Both the position numbers and the translations under genes were made by a program. From NCBI GenBank assembly GCA_014898415.1, contig RCTD01000004.1, positions 805,001 through 869,000 on the forward strand: DNA of 64,000 nt, given 5' to 3'. Positions 23,701 through 35,983 of this stretch are shown piece after piece (the first letter of the stretch is position 1; every line of letters starts with the position of its first letter). The notes under the pieces are model-generated. The model ran no database searches, had not been told where the DNA came from, and was given only the letters and a program-made list of their open reading frames with translations. The DNA is from Stromatinia cepivora. Lineage: Eukaryota > Ascomycota > Leotiomycetes > Helotiales > Sclerotiniaceae.

Positions 23701-25272
23701 TCTCTAGGGAAGTGGCTCCTGATGAATGGGAGAAGTTTTTGTTAGATTACGAGTCTGCGTGCAAACCTTTGTACCAGGACGAATTCAGGGACGCTGTCTT
23801 TGCCTGGAAGCGTATTGCTAAGAAAGCACCTGGGGACGAGTCTGAAAACTTGTTCACTTCACAAATTGAGAAACACACTGAAGGCCTTGCAACTACGACT
23901 GCTAGAAAGCTGACGGTAAAGCGAAGTCAAACGTTAGCAAAGATACGATCTCCAACTGGCGATGGCGGCAATAAGTCTACCGCAGACAAGGCGGATGGTC
24001 GACTACCTCCACATGAAGTGTTCACTGGAGCTCTTGATGAAATGGTTCCGATTATGAGCATGGAGCAGAACTTTATTGTTGAATTTTTCCACATCACGTC
24101 ACTAGAACAACATGATTTTGCAGATTCTGTCGCTGCTGCCCCACCAGACTTGCGACGAGGCGGCGACTTGAGAAGGCCAAAAGTTATGGATCCTAATCGG
24201 ATCTTGGCAAAACGTGTCGTACAGACCATGGAAGAAATTTACGCTTTTTGGGCTGGCGATATGCAAGCACTCGTAGACTGGTCCCTCCAACCCGATCCAT
24301 TGTAAGTACACCATTTTAAATATATCGAAGGACATCATTAATTATTCGAATAGGCAAGGTGTCGGTATACTCGTTTCAATTGAGCGCAAGCTTGTTGAGC
24401 TCGAGGAATCAAGCCAGGAGTACCTGGCACGTACTCTCCAAAAATTGCATGCTCGTTTGCTTGGTCTATTTAACAAATTCCTCGATGAGCAGATCCGAGC
24501 CATCGAAGACACTAAAGTCAAAATCAAGAAGCGAAAGGGTGTTATTGGCTTCATAAGGATATTTCCTTCATTTTCCTCAGCAATAGAAACGATGCTGATG
24601 TCTGCTGACGGCCTCGAGGTTCGACAAATCGTAAATAATGCATATTCGCGATTGAACAAAACCATGTTTGAGTCTCTTAAGGTTATTGCGAGGGAAAACC
24701 CAAGTGCTCAAACTGCAGGTGCAGATCCAGAGGACAAAGAAGCCCTCAATTATCAGATTCTACTCATCGAAAACATGAACCACTACCTCGAAGAAGTGGA
24801 TGTCCGCTCCAACCCGGTACTTGAAGAATGGAGGGAGAATGCTAGCCAAGAAATGGATGAACATATGACTTTATATCTTGGTGCTGTGATTCGAAGACCC
24901 CTGGGAAAACTTCTCGATTTCTTGGAAAGTACAGAGAGTCTTATGCTTTCGAGACAACCTGGTGAATCGGCTTCGAAAATTTCTTCAATGCCAAGTCACT
25001 CAAAATCAACTTTCAAGAAAATCCTTGCTGGGTATGACGCCAAAGAAATCAGGAAGGGCATCGAAACTCTCAAGAAGCGAGTTGAAAAGCACTTCGGCGA
25101 TGCAGATGACCCAGGACTCAGTCGAGAACTTGTCATCAAGGTGAGTCAACAATGCGAGAGATTTTACGAAAACGTCGATGATAGAATTTCGACAATCAGC
25201 AGAGATGTGTATGATGGAGAAATTATTGCTGAATGGACAAGAGCCGATATTGCCACTGCCTTTAGAAAGTAG
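20720..25272 (+). CDS. SEC3: exocyst complex component Sec3
   Basis: Four exons: 20720-20858, 20918-23085, 23145-24301 and 24354-25272. All splice sites are GT-AG and the phases fit, giving 1460 residues. Residues about 45-165 form the N-terminal PH-like, PI(4,5)P2- and Rho-binding domain (ESYITHIRIIEDAAYPSS, RIIIVAVRKSGRVRMHKA, KTWMLDDLSAVESF). A long Pro/Ser/Arg-rich linker follows to about residue 690. Then come the helical Sec3 core with DPSFLDGRGSDLVNAWDEFG, a coiled coil (TLNEDIAYIEAQSQGLQVQT) and the C-terminal CorEx/CATCHR helices (LSREVAPDEWEKFLLDYE, IMSMEQNFIVEFFH). Sec3 marks exocytic sites and tethers secretory vesicles at the plasma membrane, which in hyphae means the growing tip. 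Length and layout are normal for filamentous fungi. Confidence 0.93.
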
Positions 25273-25930
25273 GTGCCGCCATGGAGAGATCAGAGTCTTT
25301 GCATTCTGACTTCGCTGAATACAAATTTTCCTTGGAATGTAATATGAGTGGAAACGTATAATGAAATAGGCGTTTCGAAGGAGGGTGCAAGTAGTCATTA
25401 CGATGGCGGCATTAAACCTTGTAATTTTAGAGGATATACCATGCGCTTGAAGAATGGAGAATGAAGAAGGAACCAATTTCCGCAGCCGACTGGCATCTTT
25501 TCATGTTTTGCCAATCTATATGAACAATTTGAGTCTGAGCTACTGTGAGCATATCCGACTGTTCGTCTCCATCTTTTGGTATTGGTGCTATGCACGTACG
25601 TACTGCTATAATAGCCGAGGGTATTAGACGGGAATTGACGGATGAATACACCCACTCCTGAAGAATTTAGAGGTCGATCCACCAGACGGTGATGAGGTAA
25701 GCACTAGTATATATATTCCGCTTACCTTCGAAGAGTACGTGTGACTGTTGTCGAGACGTCTTTGAGTCTTGTTGAATATTCACATGTCTAAGCAGATTTA
25801 AGGCCTCTTTTTCCTTCACATTCATCCCCATTCGTATACATATGTCAGTACATTTGGGCTCGATTAGTCAAAGTCAACTTAGATTCTGAGGTTCTTATTC
25901 GAAATTAATAGGCACATCGATGCATCGGGT
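25273..25930. other. intergenic region
   Basis: 3' flank of SEC3 and promoter of the MFS transporter gene; no gene seen. Confidence 0.5.
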
Positions 25931-27420
25931 ATGGCGGTTGCAACAACCATTCATTCGATCTTGGATTTCTCAGATCATGAGAATAACGAGAGTTATGCAA
26001 CGGGCGAGTTGGCTTCAAATGAATCTCAGTCTCCTCGAAATACCTTTGAATTACGGCCAATAACCCGCCAAAGACAAATCATAATCCTCATCTCAAGCTT
26101 TTTGACAATATGTATCACGATTGGTCTCAATCAGTCTTATGGTGTTTTTCAGAGCTACTACATCTCCCCAACTCAAACTATGCTTCCAAAAACCACGGAC
26201 AATGAAGGTGCCTTGGTAGCCTTTGTGGGCACACTGGGGTCTGGTCTTACTTGGGCCGGCAGCATTGCGGTAAATCCAATGATGACAAGACTAGGTGCAA
26301 AGGGTTCAAGATACATCTGTATGGTGGGAGTTGCCTTCATGAGCCTAGGATTTGGATTGGCTAGCGTGTGTGAAGAAGTTAGTAAATCACAATAAAGCCT
26401 TCACTCAATTACTCGCTAAACCTTTTCATTAGGTTTGGCAACTTCTATTGACACAAGGATTACTATACGGCATCGGTTCATCGTTTCTTTACTATCCAAT
26501 TCTCAGTACAGCACCCGAATACTTTACCACACACCGTGGGTCAGCAATGGGATTTATTCTGTCGGGCGCGGGGATTGGAGGGCTTGTTTTCTCGCCCTTG
26601 ATCCGCTTTCTTTTGACATCAATCGGTCCCAGATGGACACTCCGTTTACTTTCTTTCCTCGTACTGGTCATAGCCCTGCCGATTGCTGCTACTGCAGCTC
26701 CATCACGATTTGTTGGAAGACGACAAACTCATGTAGATCTCAAGTTGGCCATGAAGCCCGCATTTATCTTTAGCGTTGGAGCCGGTTTCCTACAGGCGGG
26801 AGGTAATGGACTACCGCTCACGTTCCTGGCTGAGTACTCGGTAGCTTTGGGATATACTTCGGCTTTTGGTGCCACGCTACTAGCTGTTTCGAATGGAGTT
26901 AATTCTATTAGTCGAGTGATAACCGGATTCGCTGGAGATAAGCTTGGAAGACAGAATACGCTGATCCTGTCGGTTATCTTGTGTGTTGTCTCGGTGTCGG
27001 GATTCTGGCTAAGCAGTACTACTGCAAATGGCAACAAGTCATTGTGGTTGCTTTTTGTGGTATTCTATGGAGTTGCTGGTGGTGGTTACAATGCTTTATT
27101 TCCAACGGTATGTCTCTTCATTCCTACCTCACTACATCCCATTCTGTGCAAATCGCTTACATACAAGCCGAAAGACTGTGGCAGAAGTATTTGGACTTCA
27201 GGCCTACGCTAGTGTAAATGGATTTATCTATTTCGTGAGAGGTCTCGGAACCATGTTTGGCAGTCCGGTTGGTGGCAAAATTCTGGGGGAGAGCAAATTA
27301 GGAAATTATCGTGGGGTTATCTTGTTTGATGCGGCGCTTTTGTCTGGTGCTACTTTCTGTGTTATTGCGGTACGACTGTTTGATTCTGTGGAAAAGAGAT
27401 CTTGGAAGTGGAAAGGATAA
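25931..27420 (+). CDS. MFS transporter, monocarboxylate-permease type
   Basis: Three exons, 25931-26377, 26433-27107 and 27175-27420, all in phase, encode 455 residues. A cytosolic N-terminus of about 45 residues precedes about 12 hydrophobic helices. The first reads IIILISSFLTICITIGLNQS followed by YGVFQSYY, the TM1 pattern of the fungal monocarboxylate transporter (MCT/SLC16-like) branch of the major facilitator superfamily. Further markers are GSGLTWAGSIAVNPMMTRLG, RGSAMGFILSGAGIGGLVFS in TM5, and SRVITGFAGDKLGRQNT, the DxxGR-type loop between TM8 and TM9. The last exon starts TVAEVFGLQAYASVNGF, which requires the splice at 27174/27175. Fungal members move monocarboxylates or small metabolites across the plasma membrane; the substrate cannot be told from sequence. 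Confidence 0.92.
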
Positions 27421-27965
27421 AGTTTTGCATCATTGCGTCATTATATTCTTGGGGGGCTTAGATGTATAGATCGTTAGCTCGTTAGGCTTCCATATAGCAA
27501 GGTTAATAAATCAAGGCCAAGCTACCTTAGCATTACAAAACACCACCGCTCCGTGCTCAATGGCTGCTCATTACAGAGCTACTATCTATCGCTTTTCACA
27601 TATTAGGTAAAATTGATGGCATTTGCCTATTGGGCACTTAGAAACCAACAACATCAAGTGCATAACATTGATTCGAGGTATGATTGAGCTCATACCAATA
27701 TTGAATAATGGAGAGACCAGTCTGAAGTCCAGGTGGGTCCATAGGGCTGAACATTTTCCTCAATATCGAAAATTCACTTTTTCTTGGTTTGGCCTCGATG
27801 AGGTCTTTCGATATCTACTGATTTGCATCGACGGCCCGAGCTCGGAATTCATTGAAAGGGATATATCATTTTAGCCATATGTGCAAATTTGCATTCAATT
27901 TGTTCTAATACTCTCGGTATTTGCTTTTGGCTATATGCTATCAATAACCTTCCAATCCGCAAAAT
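27421..27965. other. intergenic region
   Basis: No gene supported; promoter region of the following surface-protein gene. Confidence 0.5.
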
Positions 27966-28969
27966 ATGGCAGCACTGTGTGCTCGGTTCAATTTGATGAC
28001 TCGTGATCAGTCAATAAATAGCTTTGTCAATCCTCCCCCGCAAGAAAGCACATTCACTCAAGACTACAGTGATGATCTTGTTTTAGAAGATAGTTCAACT
28101 ATTAACTTAATATGGACATCTAACTATACGAATATTGTCTTGACAATCAGTCAAGTCTTAAATTGTGTTGGAGGAGAATTGGGCTGTGATTCGAATTCTA
28201 CTCTTCTCGGTGAAACCCCTTTTTATAACTGACCTTTTGAAGTACTAATCATTATTTTACAATAGAAAGCATACCAAAATCCCCGAACGTAGCACCATGG
28301 ACCGTGGACGCTTCCCCTTACAATTTGACCGAGTCCAATATTTTCTACTTCACTATTTATAATGGAAGTACCAGGAATAATATAGCTTCATTTACCTCAC
28401 GGTACTTCAACATTAGTACATCAAACGATATTCTCCACTTCACTGATACAGCTCCATCGCTTCCAACCAAAAGAAACGAAGTAGCAGACCCAGTGTCCAC
28501 CATTGACCTTCCTATCGGAGCTAAAATTGGCATTGGCCTTGGTATTGGCATTGTTTCTTGTGTCATGGTACTCGCTATCGCACTACTTTTCCGATATATC
28601 AGAAGAAGTCGGTGTCGAAGTCACGCAGCGAAGAATCCGCCAATAAATATGGTGAATGTAGAAGATAATCCGCGAGCGCGCCGTGAATCGTGGGTGCAAG
28701 CTCTTGGAATGCACCAAGGTACACCTGACGAAGAACGTGCGTATGATTCATCACAACATCGATGGGCTAGTCCGGGTGATGTTGCGCCTAGATATGAGTC
28801 TAGAGATGTGAGAAGAGAAAGGTGTATTCCTGATGCAATTTGTTTAGAGGATCTACAAGAACCAATTCATAGCCAGAATAACCATCATAGTAACCCCACT
28901 TCGCATAACCATTTAACTCCAAGAGAAGAAGCAGCCAGCTACTTCAATGACGATTCCTGCGGCTCCTGA
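27966..28969 (+). CDS. single-pass surface protein with glycosylated ectodomain
   Basis: Exons 27966-28209 and 28266-28969, with a TACTAATC branch in the intron and in-phase splicing, give 315 residues to the first stop. The ectodomain has several N-glycosylation sequons (NYT, NST, NLT, NGS, NIS) and pairs of strand-like segments (INLIWTSNYTNIVLTISQ, IFYFTIYNGS). A single transmembrane helix (IGIGLGIGIVSCVMVLAIAL) is followed by basic RYIRRSRCR and a polar cytoplasmic tail. The layout is that of fungal wall-sensing or mucin-like membrane proteins, but I recognise no named family. The N-terminus lacks a clear signal peptide, so an upstream exon may be missing. The tail appears to have continued past the TGA at 28967-28969 (separate entry). 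Confidence 0.65.
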
Positions 28970-29760
28970 ACGAATCCATCGGCCAATATATCCCAAGTCC
29001 CCAGTGACTCATCATCGAATTCCCAACAACACCAAAGTTTCCTTGTTCCTCCAGCAAATTCACAACCAACACCTAGTCGATATACACATCATCAACTAGA
29101 AAGATATATACCCAGACAAAACTCAATTGAAATTCAACAAGAGGTACCAACTTAGATCCATGGCGTCATCATGAATTATTAAACAGATCAAACTCAATGG
29201 GGAGTATTTAATATACATTTAATTAAGTCTAATCACAATCTCACCCACAAGCAAAGCGGGAAGTTAAGCCTAATGCGAATAAACAGACAGCTCTAAAAGA
29301 AGGAAGTACGACTAGTACAGATCATCACTTTTCCGTCGGAACACAACCTAGCAGAATCAAGCAGAATCTGAAAAGTACCATGGAAAGAAAATTAAAAGAA
29401 GACACACCCCACCATACCTCACAACTCAAATCTACATCTACCCTCAAAACGTTAAAACCACAACAAACTCCTTCCCTCCTAGCAGATCTAGAGCCCAAAG
29501 TAACTCACAAAGCAACTCACACAGCAGCAAAGCAAAAGCAAGAACAAGAACAGTTACCCCATCCACCTCCATCCCACCCTCAACCTCAAATCCCACCTCC
29601 ATCCCAAGCTGTATCCTCAACCCAAAACCCAACAATATCCCCGTTAGCAAAAAATCCCCAATCGAAACCAGCCACCCAGTACCCCAGCATACCCGAACTC
29701 GAGGGCTCCGAACTGGAAGCTTCAACTCCAACTCCAACTTCAGAATCTAAATTCTCATGA
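28970..29760 (+). pseudogene. possible interrupted continuation of the surface-protein tail
   Basis: After the TGA, the same frame is open to a TAG at about 29156 and reads coding-like (for example SFLVPPANSQPTPSRYTHHQ). The next frame over is also coding-like around 28935-29020 (TIPAAPERIHRPIYPKSPVT). After a possible intron with a CTAATC branch near 29228, a third open stretch runs to a TGA at 29758-29760, with Lys/Gln/Pro/Ser-rich composition and a Met at 29380. This fits a longer cytoplasmic tail broken by a stop and one or two frame shifts. It could also be low-complexity DNA that happens to be open, or a separate 126-residue gene at 29380-29760. Confidence 0.35.
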
Positions 29761-30385
29761 CTATTCCAATATCGAATCATGAAAAAAAAAACAAACTGGT
29801 GGAATGGAGCTGTAGACGAAATGATATTTACCGGCAGCAACGAGGACGGGAATATGAGTAAGGGAAAGCAGAGTATGAGATAGGAGATTATCTCCTTAAC
29901 TAATCCACGAATACCCATAGAATTTTAATCTTCCATTTGAGGTCTAATAATTATATGTAAGAACTTATCGAAAAAACACTCGCTCTAAATAAACATCACG
30001 ACTAATTTAATCAAATTCCCAAATACAAGTCAAGAAATAAATAACAATATAAAAACTAAATAAGGGTATCGAAAAGATAACACAAGCTACATATTGCCTG
30101 CCGCCAAATAATCTAAATGATTTTGCTCCTGAGCTCCTCCAAAATGATCGTGAGTTAAAGAAAGTGAATATATACATTGAGGATCCCCTGAATTCAATTA
30201 ACTCCCCGTTTCCTGTTGTGGATGTTGTACGTATATATAATGAATCTGTTCATATCATGACATCGCATCGTCTTCATACATAAAGATAGATATATGTGTA
30301 TTAGACGTTTCTTTCTTCACCAGTTCACTTCACTTCGCCACCTTAGTGACCTATCCAATCGCCTCAATGCGTCCCCCTTACTCCA
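29761..30385. other. intergenic region
   Basis: AT-rich; 3' flanks of two convergent genes. No gene seen. Confidence 0.5.
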
Positions 30386-33300
30386 CTACACCTCATCATC
30401 CGGCGGTAGCTCGCCCCCAACACTCTTCAACCAGCTTAAAATCCTCCCCCTCACCCCCTCCAACTCAGTCCCCAGTCCACTCCTCCAAAGTTCCTCCACA
30501 ACCTTAACCTTCTCCTTCAAATCATCCGTCAACCTCCCCTCTTCCTCTCTCTTCACCGCCTCCAACTCCCTTTCTACTTCTTCTTTCCCTTCTCCTTGAG
30601 CTACCCGCTGCGTCCCCATCAATCTACAATTTGCTGCCGTTACTCCTACTTTGACTTCATGTAACAGACAGAGTAGATTTGTTTGGCTCTCGATGAATTG
30701 GTATGTTGATTTGCCCGCGTGGACTATGAGGGTATATAGATATTGCATTGGAAAGTCGTAATAGCTTGGATTTTCTTCGTATTCGTCTTTGGGGATTTGA
30801 ATCATGAAGCCTTCCAAATCCCCATTTTTGGGTATTTGTTCAATCAAGCGACTTAGAGAAGGAGCAATGTCCCAGAAAGCACCGAGTTGAACTTCCACGC
30901 CACGAACGACGTTTTCTTCAATGATATCCATGAATTCTTCTGTACGTTTGAGAATCTCGGATTCGAATGCTTGTTTGCGTTTTTGAGCATCTTCTGCGAA
31001 GAAGGATTCGGCGCCGCGGACCTTTTCAACGTTGTTGGAGAGACGGTAGGGCGTGATTATCATTTCTTTGTAACGATTATTGCGATCCGAGAGTAGTTCG
31101 TAGACTTCACGGTGGAGTTGTTCACGAGCTTCAAAAATCCATTTTAGGAGTGTTAATTTCTCAATTAGTTCTGGTTGTTCGTCACCTTCTTCCTGCGTAG
31201 AAGTAGGATTGCGGTCTTGTGAGTCGTTGAAGAGTTTACTTCTGAGTTGTTCAAAAAGATCAGTGGCTGATTGAATACGTGTCATGAGCAGCTCGTTGAC
31301 GGGGAGGACGACTTGGGATTGAAATAGTTCAAAGATAGATTTGGCGGCTTCCTTGGATTTGAGAGATTCGCTAGTGAGAGAATCTGCTTCGTAGGCAGCT
31401 GCATCAGCATATGATATGGTGCCGGCTTCAATATCGCGCTGAATGCGGAGACGCAATGAAGCTCGACGTTTGGAGGCTGCGGTGTTTTGATCTTCTTGCA
31501 TCTGGGTACTGTCTCGTACAAAACGTTCTTTAGTGGCACTTACTTCGGAAATGTCGCTTAGCATTCGAACAGTTGTACGGATACTCGTGAGGTCAGGATG
31601 ATTATTGTTTACTGCTGGGTGATGACGAGGATAAGGCGGAGGTAACGTAACTAATCTTGAAATATCAAGGTGGTCTGGGTTTGGTGTGAAGGGCGTTCGT
31701 GGAACTAGGGCTGGTGGAATTATTGGTTGAAATACGGGGGGGACTTGGTTCGGTTCGTGGAAGCCAGTTTTCTCTCGGGGATACTCGTTGGGACCTAAGT
31801 GGGCCGGATTACTTGGACCGCCAAACGTATTCTCCATCGGCGATCCCGAAGATGGGTCTCCTTCTCCAAATTGTAAAGCCTCGCGTAATTCCTTCGGCAT
31901 ACCCATATACTTCGATTCCCGTTTTGATCTTTCGAATCTTGATGAAGGAACCCCATCTGATCCCTGTTTACTAACCTCCCACCATCTGCTTGAAGGCCTT
32001 CCTCTTGAACTTGCGCCATCGAGTGCCTCACTAACACTCATGCTAGGAATTGGAGACAAGGAGGGCATGTACCCAGGCTGACTCCACCATTGTGGGTTTT
32101 GTTGTGCTGGCTCTGGAGATGGTGGACCTGCCGAATTGGCTCTAGATCCAGGCCTCGAATTCGATCTTGAGCTAGGCCTTGTAGGTTGCCTTGACCCAGA
32201 TCTTGGTTCGAAATGCTGTGACTGTAGGTTTTCTTTCATGGCTCCCACTAGCGAGCCCCTATGAGACCTTGGAGCAGCCGACGATTCAGGTGTAAATTCA
32301 CTTGCATGGGACATCGTAGAGTCTCTACGAGCATTAGGGCGAAATAAGTCTCGGGTCAGATCTAGAATTTCTGACCCCATGGCGTCTATCGCGGAGGCAT
32401 AACGATCTCGACGTATTCTGGATTCATTGACAATGAATTCTGCAAAAATCCGAACACGGTCTGTATCATTTGTAGCACTGGCTTCTCTCTGAACAAATAT
32501 TTCATGTCTTTCCGCGGCAGAGCAAGCAAAGTCATCAGTGGGCGTCATGTGGGACACCTGACTTGCGATGGATTTACCAGTTGCAGGTCGGGATGGAGTC
32601 GAAGCAGCAATGGCCGTAGAGTCGTTCTTAGGGATGATCAATGAAGGCGGTCGGCTATTGGGAGTTTTTTTAATCATTATTGATTGCGGTGGAGGTGTTG
32701 GTAAAGACTTTGGTGGAACCGATGGTGAGTGATTTACTGTAGATGACTTGATGGACTCGGGGGAGAAAGGCGGAGTATGCGTCACCGGCCTAGGAGTTGA
32801 GCCCCTGGAGCCAGTGGCAGACCCATTTACACGATCTGGAGTGGTCAAATTGTGCAGCATTGATTGAGATGACCTTGGGGTTTCAGAATAATTAGACGAC
32901 TTTCCACTTCTCGGAGTTGCCCTAGTCATAGTCGTGTGCCTCGCTAGGGGTACATTGATATCACTAGGAGTAACGGCCTCTGCCCAGGGATTATTTGATT
33001 GTTCAATCGCCGATTCAGGGTAAGCTGTCCTGCCACTTCTACTTTCACTTCTTCTTTCGCGGATAGTTTTCTCACCTCGAACAGCTCGTGACCTTGTCAA
33101 ACTAGAAGAACTTGAGCCGGAGATAGAATCAGTTGCTGTACTAGAAGTAAGGCTCGAAGTATCGACGTGGAGCGCAGGACTTCCTAAGCGGTTTCGAGGA
33201 GGTGATGCCGTGGGTGTCTCATCGGGCCAATCTGATGCTGCCGCAGACGCTTGAACTGGAGGCGAAAGCGGGGTAGGTGGGACTGGACCTAAAGAAGACG

Positions 33301-34243
33301 AAGGGAGTGGTCTTCGAATTGGGGGAGAGGTTACTGCTTCAGGGGCACGGGTCATACTTTGTGATCTTGGGGGTGGAGGACGGCCAGGTGGAGGCGGAGG
33401 TAAAGGCATCCCGGGCTGCCATCGAGTAGTAGATGGATCTCGCGAATGGGCCGGAGATGCTGAACTGATAGCTCCTGTAGATGCAGCTCGACGTGACCCT
33501 GGAGGTAAAATATTGACTGGAACACGCTCCACAGTCTCTGGGCGAGTTTGTTCAACAGCTCTTCTTGGAATGGGTGGCACTGGTGGTATTGGTTCCCTGT
33601 TTGAAGCTGGTGACATTCTGGGGTTTTCAGGATGATTAATCGATCTCCTAGAGAATGCCAAGATGCCATGTGGCCTATCATTCGATCCAGCTCTCGATCG
33701 CCCACCAGGTGGAGGAGGATAATTCGGGTGTGGAGTGCTTGGCGCTGGAGTGTGAGGGGTATGTGGAGCCTCGGGCGAAGACCGATATGCCTGTGGTGGA
33801 GTAGAAGCAGACGACATAGGTTCATCTGATCCTCCTGCCGGTCTATTGCTTCGCGGTGGAGAGTATGGAGGTGGGGCTGGAATCACTACTGCAGTTTCTC
33901 ATTAGCTTTTACTACCCCGCGCATACTGTGCATAGAATTCGAAATTTAACAATAATTCTTGAAAGTAAGTACCATCTGGATCGTGAGATGGTCTGGCAGA
34001 ATAATGCGAACCATCTGAACCACCACTGACGCTGGGAGATGAAGTCCATTGTGAAGGGTTGTACTGTCGCACAGAGCTCAAAGGTGTACTGTACTGTGAA
34101 GGGTTGTATCCAAGAGCTGAGTTCAAATTTCCAGAAATGGCATATCCAGGAGTCTGGTGATGAGGCGACGTGATTTGTAGAGATGTTGTAATGGGATTCA
34201 ATTCCATTCTCCTTCGAATGCCATGTTCTCTATGAGGGTTCAT
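30386..34243 (-). CDS. large Ser/Pro-rich protein with conserved helical C-terminus, function unknown
   Basis: Two exons, 34243-33973 and 33888-30386, are joined by an 84-nt intron (GTACTT donor, GCTAATG branch, CTGCAG acceptor), giving 1257 residues. The first exon has a Tyr/Ser-rich stretch with a repeated YNPSQ motif. Residues about 90-520 are Pro/Ser-rich with many PPxP motifs that could bind SH3 or WW domains. A first folded island (AAERHEIFVQREASATNDTD, then RVRIFAEFIVNESRIRRDRY) is followed by more linker. The C-terminal 400 residues are helical and look conserved: DLTSIRTTVRMLSDISEVSA, LTLLKWIFEAREQLHREVYE, and a coiled-coil end. The layout suggests a cortical or cytoskeletal scaffold, but this is inference; I do not recognise the family. 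Confidence 0.72.
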
Positions 34244-35469
34244 TGTCGCGTCTTAAAGTCTCCCGATCCTATAAATAGTAACACGAAAGTACTATCACGA
34301 CAAACAGGACTTTTCCTCCACAATCAAGCACTCAAGCAAGCACTCGAGCCCTGGCTTCCGTCTTATTTAGACGATTTTGCCTTTGGACTCATCTGAACAT
34401 AAAGATGTAGTTGAAGTGAGTGTGAGGTGAAGTTTTCTAAACCAAATCGTGAAGGATCTCTCCTTTTTTCTACAAGATCGACCACCCCCTTAGGTCACGG
34501 TGGGATTTTTGTGATTCGAAGGGGCGAGATGGCTGTTTTTGAAGCATGGGAGCATGAGCATGGGTAAAAAGATACTCCCATCCTTTACCCTACAACAACA
34601 CACCAACTCCAGGGTTCCAAATATGGTATGGCTCACGATTGGAGTTTTCGGAGTTGATGTGCATGATGAATTCTTTGCGCGTTTTTCATAATGAACCAAT
34701 TAGATAATAATATAGTGACATTTAAACATGGATATAGTTTGCTAGTCTCTTTTTGATAAGTTCAGCGCTTACAGTGATTCATGCGCAATACCTGTATCCG
34801 TGCTCTTAAAAGGTTGTATTGAGTGGCTCGACAGTATAGAAAGCAATAGAGTTTTCATTGATATGATATGTATATGCCCCGTTGAAAGTAAGCAAAAGTG
34901 TTTACCTAGATTGAAATATGTTTATGTAGGTATACGACTACACGGAATCCTAACGACAACATTTTGAGTAGAAAATATCAAACCAACAATGTCTAACCGG
35001 ATCTTATGCTTGTGGAACCGAGACTATTTGGTAGAACTAAAAATAGTTTATCAATATCTTATCTTTTTTTTTTTTTCCATCCTCACCGATTAAGCTTCTT
35101 ACAATTGCGACAGTTGCGGTCCAGTGAGGATCAAAGAGCTGATTCCTTGCCAGTGAGATTTTATATGATAATTCCGGAATGATCAATTTAGACACACGTA
35201 TAAAGATTTGACATGACATTTGTGAATTCATAGAATAAAAGTATGCTGTAATATTGCGTGAAGAAATTCCTGCATTTATCGAAACTGGTGACCCCTCGCT
35301 CCATGTATATGCGCTCGAGGCATAACAAAGATATCCTCAAAAAGGTACCAGATCCCAAAGCTCCCGATGAAGGAGTCCATTAATAGCCCCCTACCAATAC
35401 TCGCGGCTAAGATTCTTATGACCTCCCGAAAACTTGCATATGCAATGCTGCTTATAATCGCTAAAATCC
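34244..35469. other. intergenic region
   Basis: About 1.2 kb with a poly-T tract near 35065-35077. It is the promoter side of the large Ser/Pro-rich gene and the 3' flank of FMC1. No gene supported. Confidence 0.45.
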
Positions 35470-35805
35470 TCATTGCCCTTTGCCCCCATTCCCCTTCCCT
35501 CCATACGAGAATTCTTCCGGTAGATCCATTCCCACCCTTCTGGCAGTCAAACGAACTCTTTCTTCTTCGTCCATATTCATCCCAGGGTTGTATCTCTCAA
35601 GTAATGTAGCATACATCCTTTGGGCCTTGACATATTGAAGGAATTGCTCGGCTTGCTCGATTGGTGTGTTTGTTTCCGAGGCTATGGTTTTGCGAATGCG
35701 GGATTGTAGTGGTGAGCGGGAGTTTTGCGTGAAGGGGCGAGATGGAAGTTCGCGGAGGAACGAGCGGTAGAGTGACCGCAGCCTTGTAGGTGTAGGAGGA
35801 GACAT
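35470..35805 (-). CDS. FMC1: ATP synthase assembly factor FMC1, mitochondrial
   Basis: A single exon of 111 residues. It opens with an LYR-type motif (RLRSLYRSFLREL, residues 8-20), followed by the basic segment SPLQSRIRKTI and the long conserved block QAEQFLQYVKAQRMYATLLE, YNPGMNMDEEERVRLTARRV, GMDLPE. This block is diagnostic of Fmc1, a LYR-family mitochondrial matrix protein. In yeast Fmc1 supports Atp12-dependent assembly of the F1 sector of ATP synthase at high temperature. Length is normal, with a short Gly/Lys-rich tail. It is divergently transcribed from the EngB-type GTPase gene, with 178 bp between the two start codons. Confidence 0.92.
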   Translation of the reverse strand: MSPPTPTRLRSLYRSFLRELPSRPFTQNSRSPLQSRIRKTIASETNTPIEQAEQFLQYVKAQRMYATLLERYNPGMNMDEEERVRLTARRVGMDLPEEFSYGGKGNGGKGQ

Positions 35806-35983
35806 TTTCCTAATTTCCAGCGCCGAGGGTGAAGGTCTGAGGAAAAGTAGATGAGCAGTGAGAAATTAACAGGCTCCTTGTCGGCATCAATAATTCCGAC
35901 ATGTTTTCAGCCTTGTAACTCTTTATACGCAGCCTCGTCTCAACCTTCCAAATTTTTGCATTTGAACATTGAACTATTTTTCA
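35806..35983. promoter_or_regulatory. shared divergent promoter, FMC1 / EngB GTPase
   Basis: Only 178 bp separate the start codons of two divergently transcribed genes whose products both act in mitochondria. No individual transcription-factor site is claimed. Confidence 0.55.
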
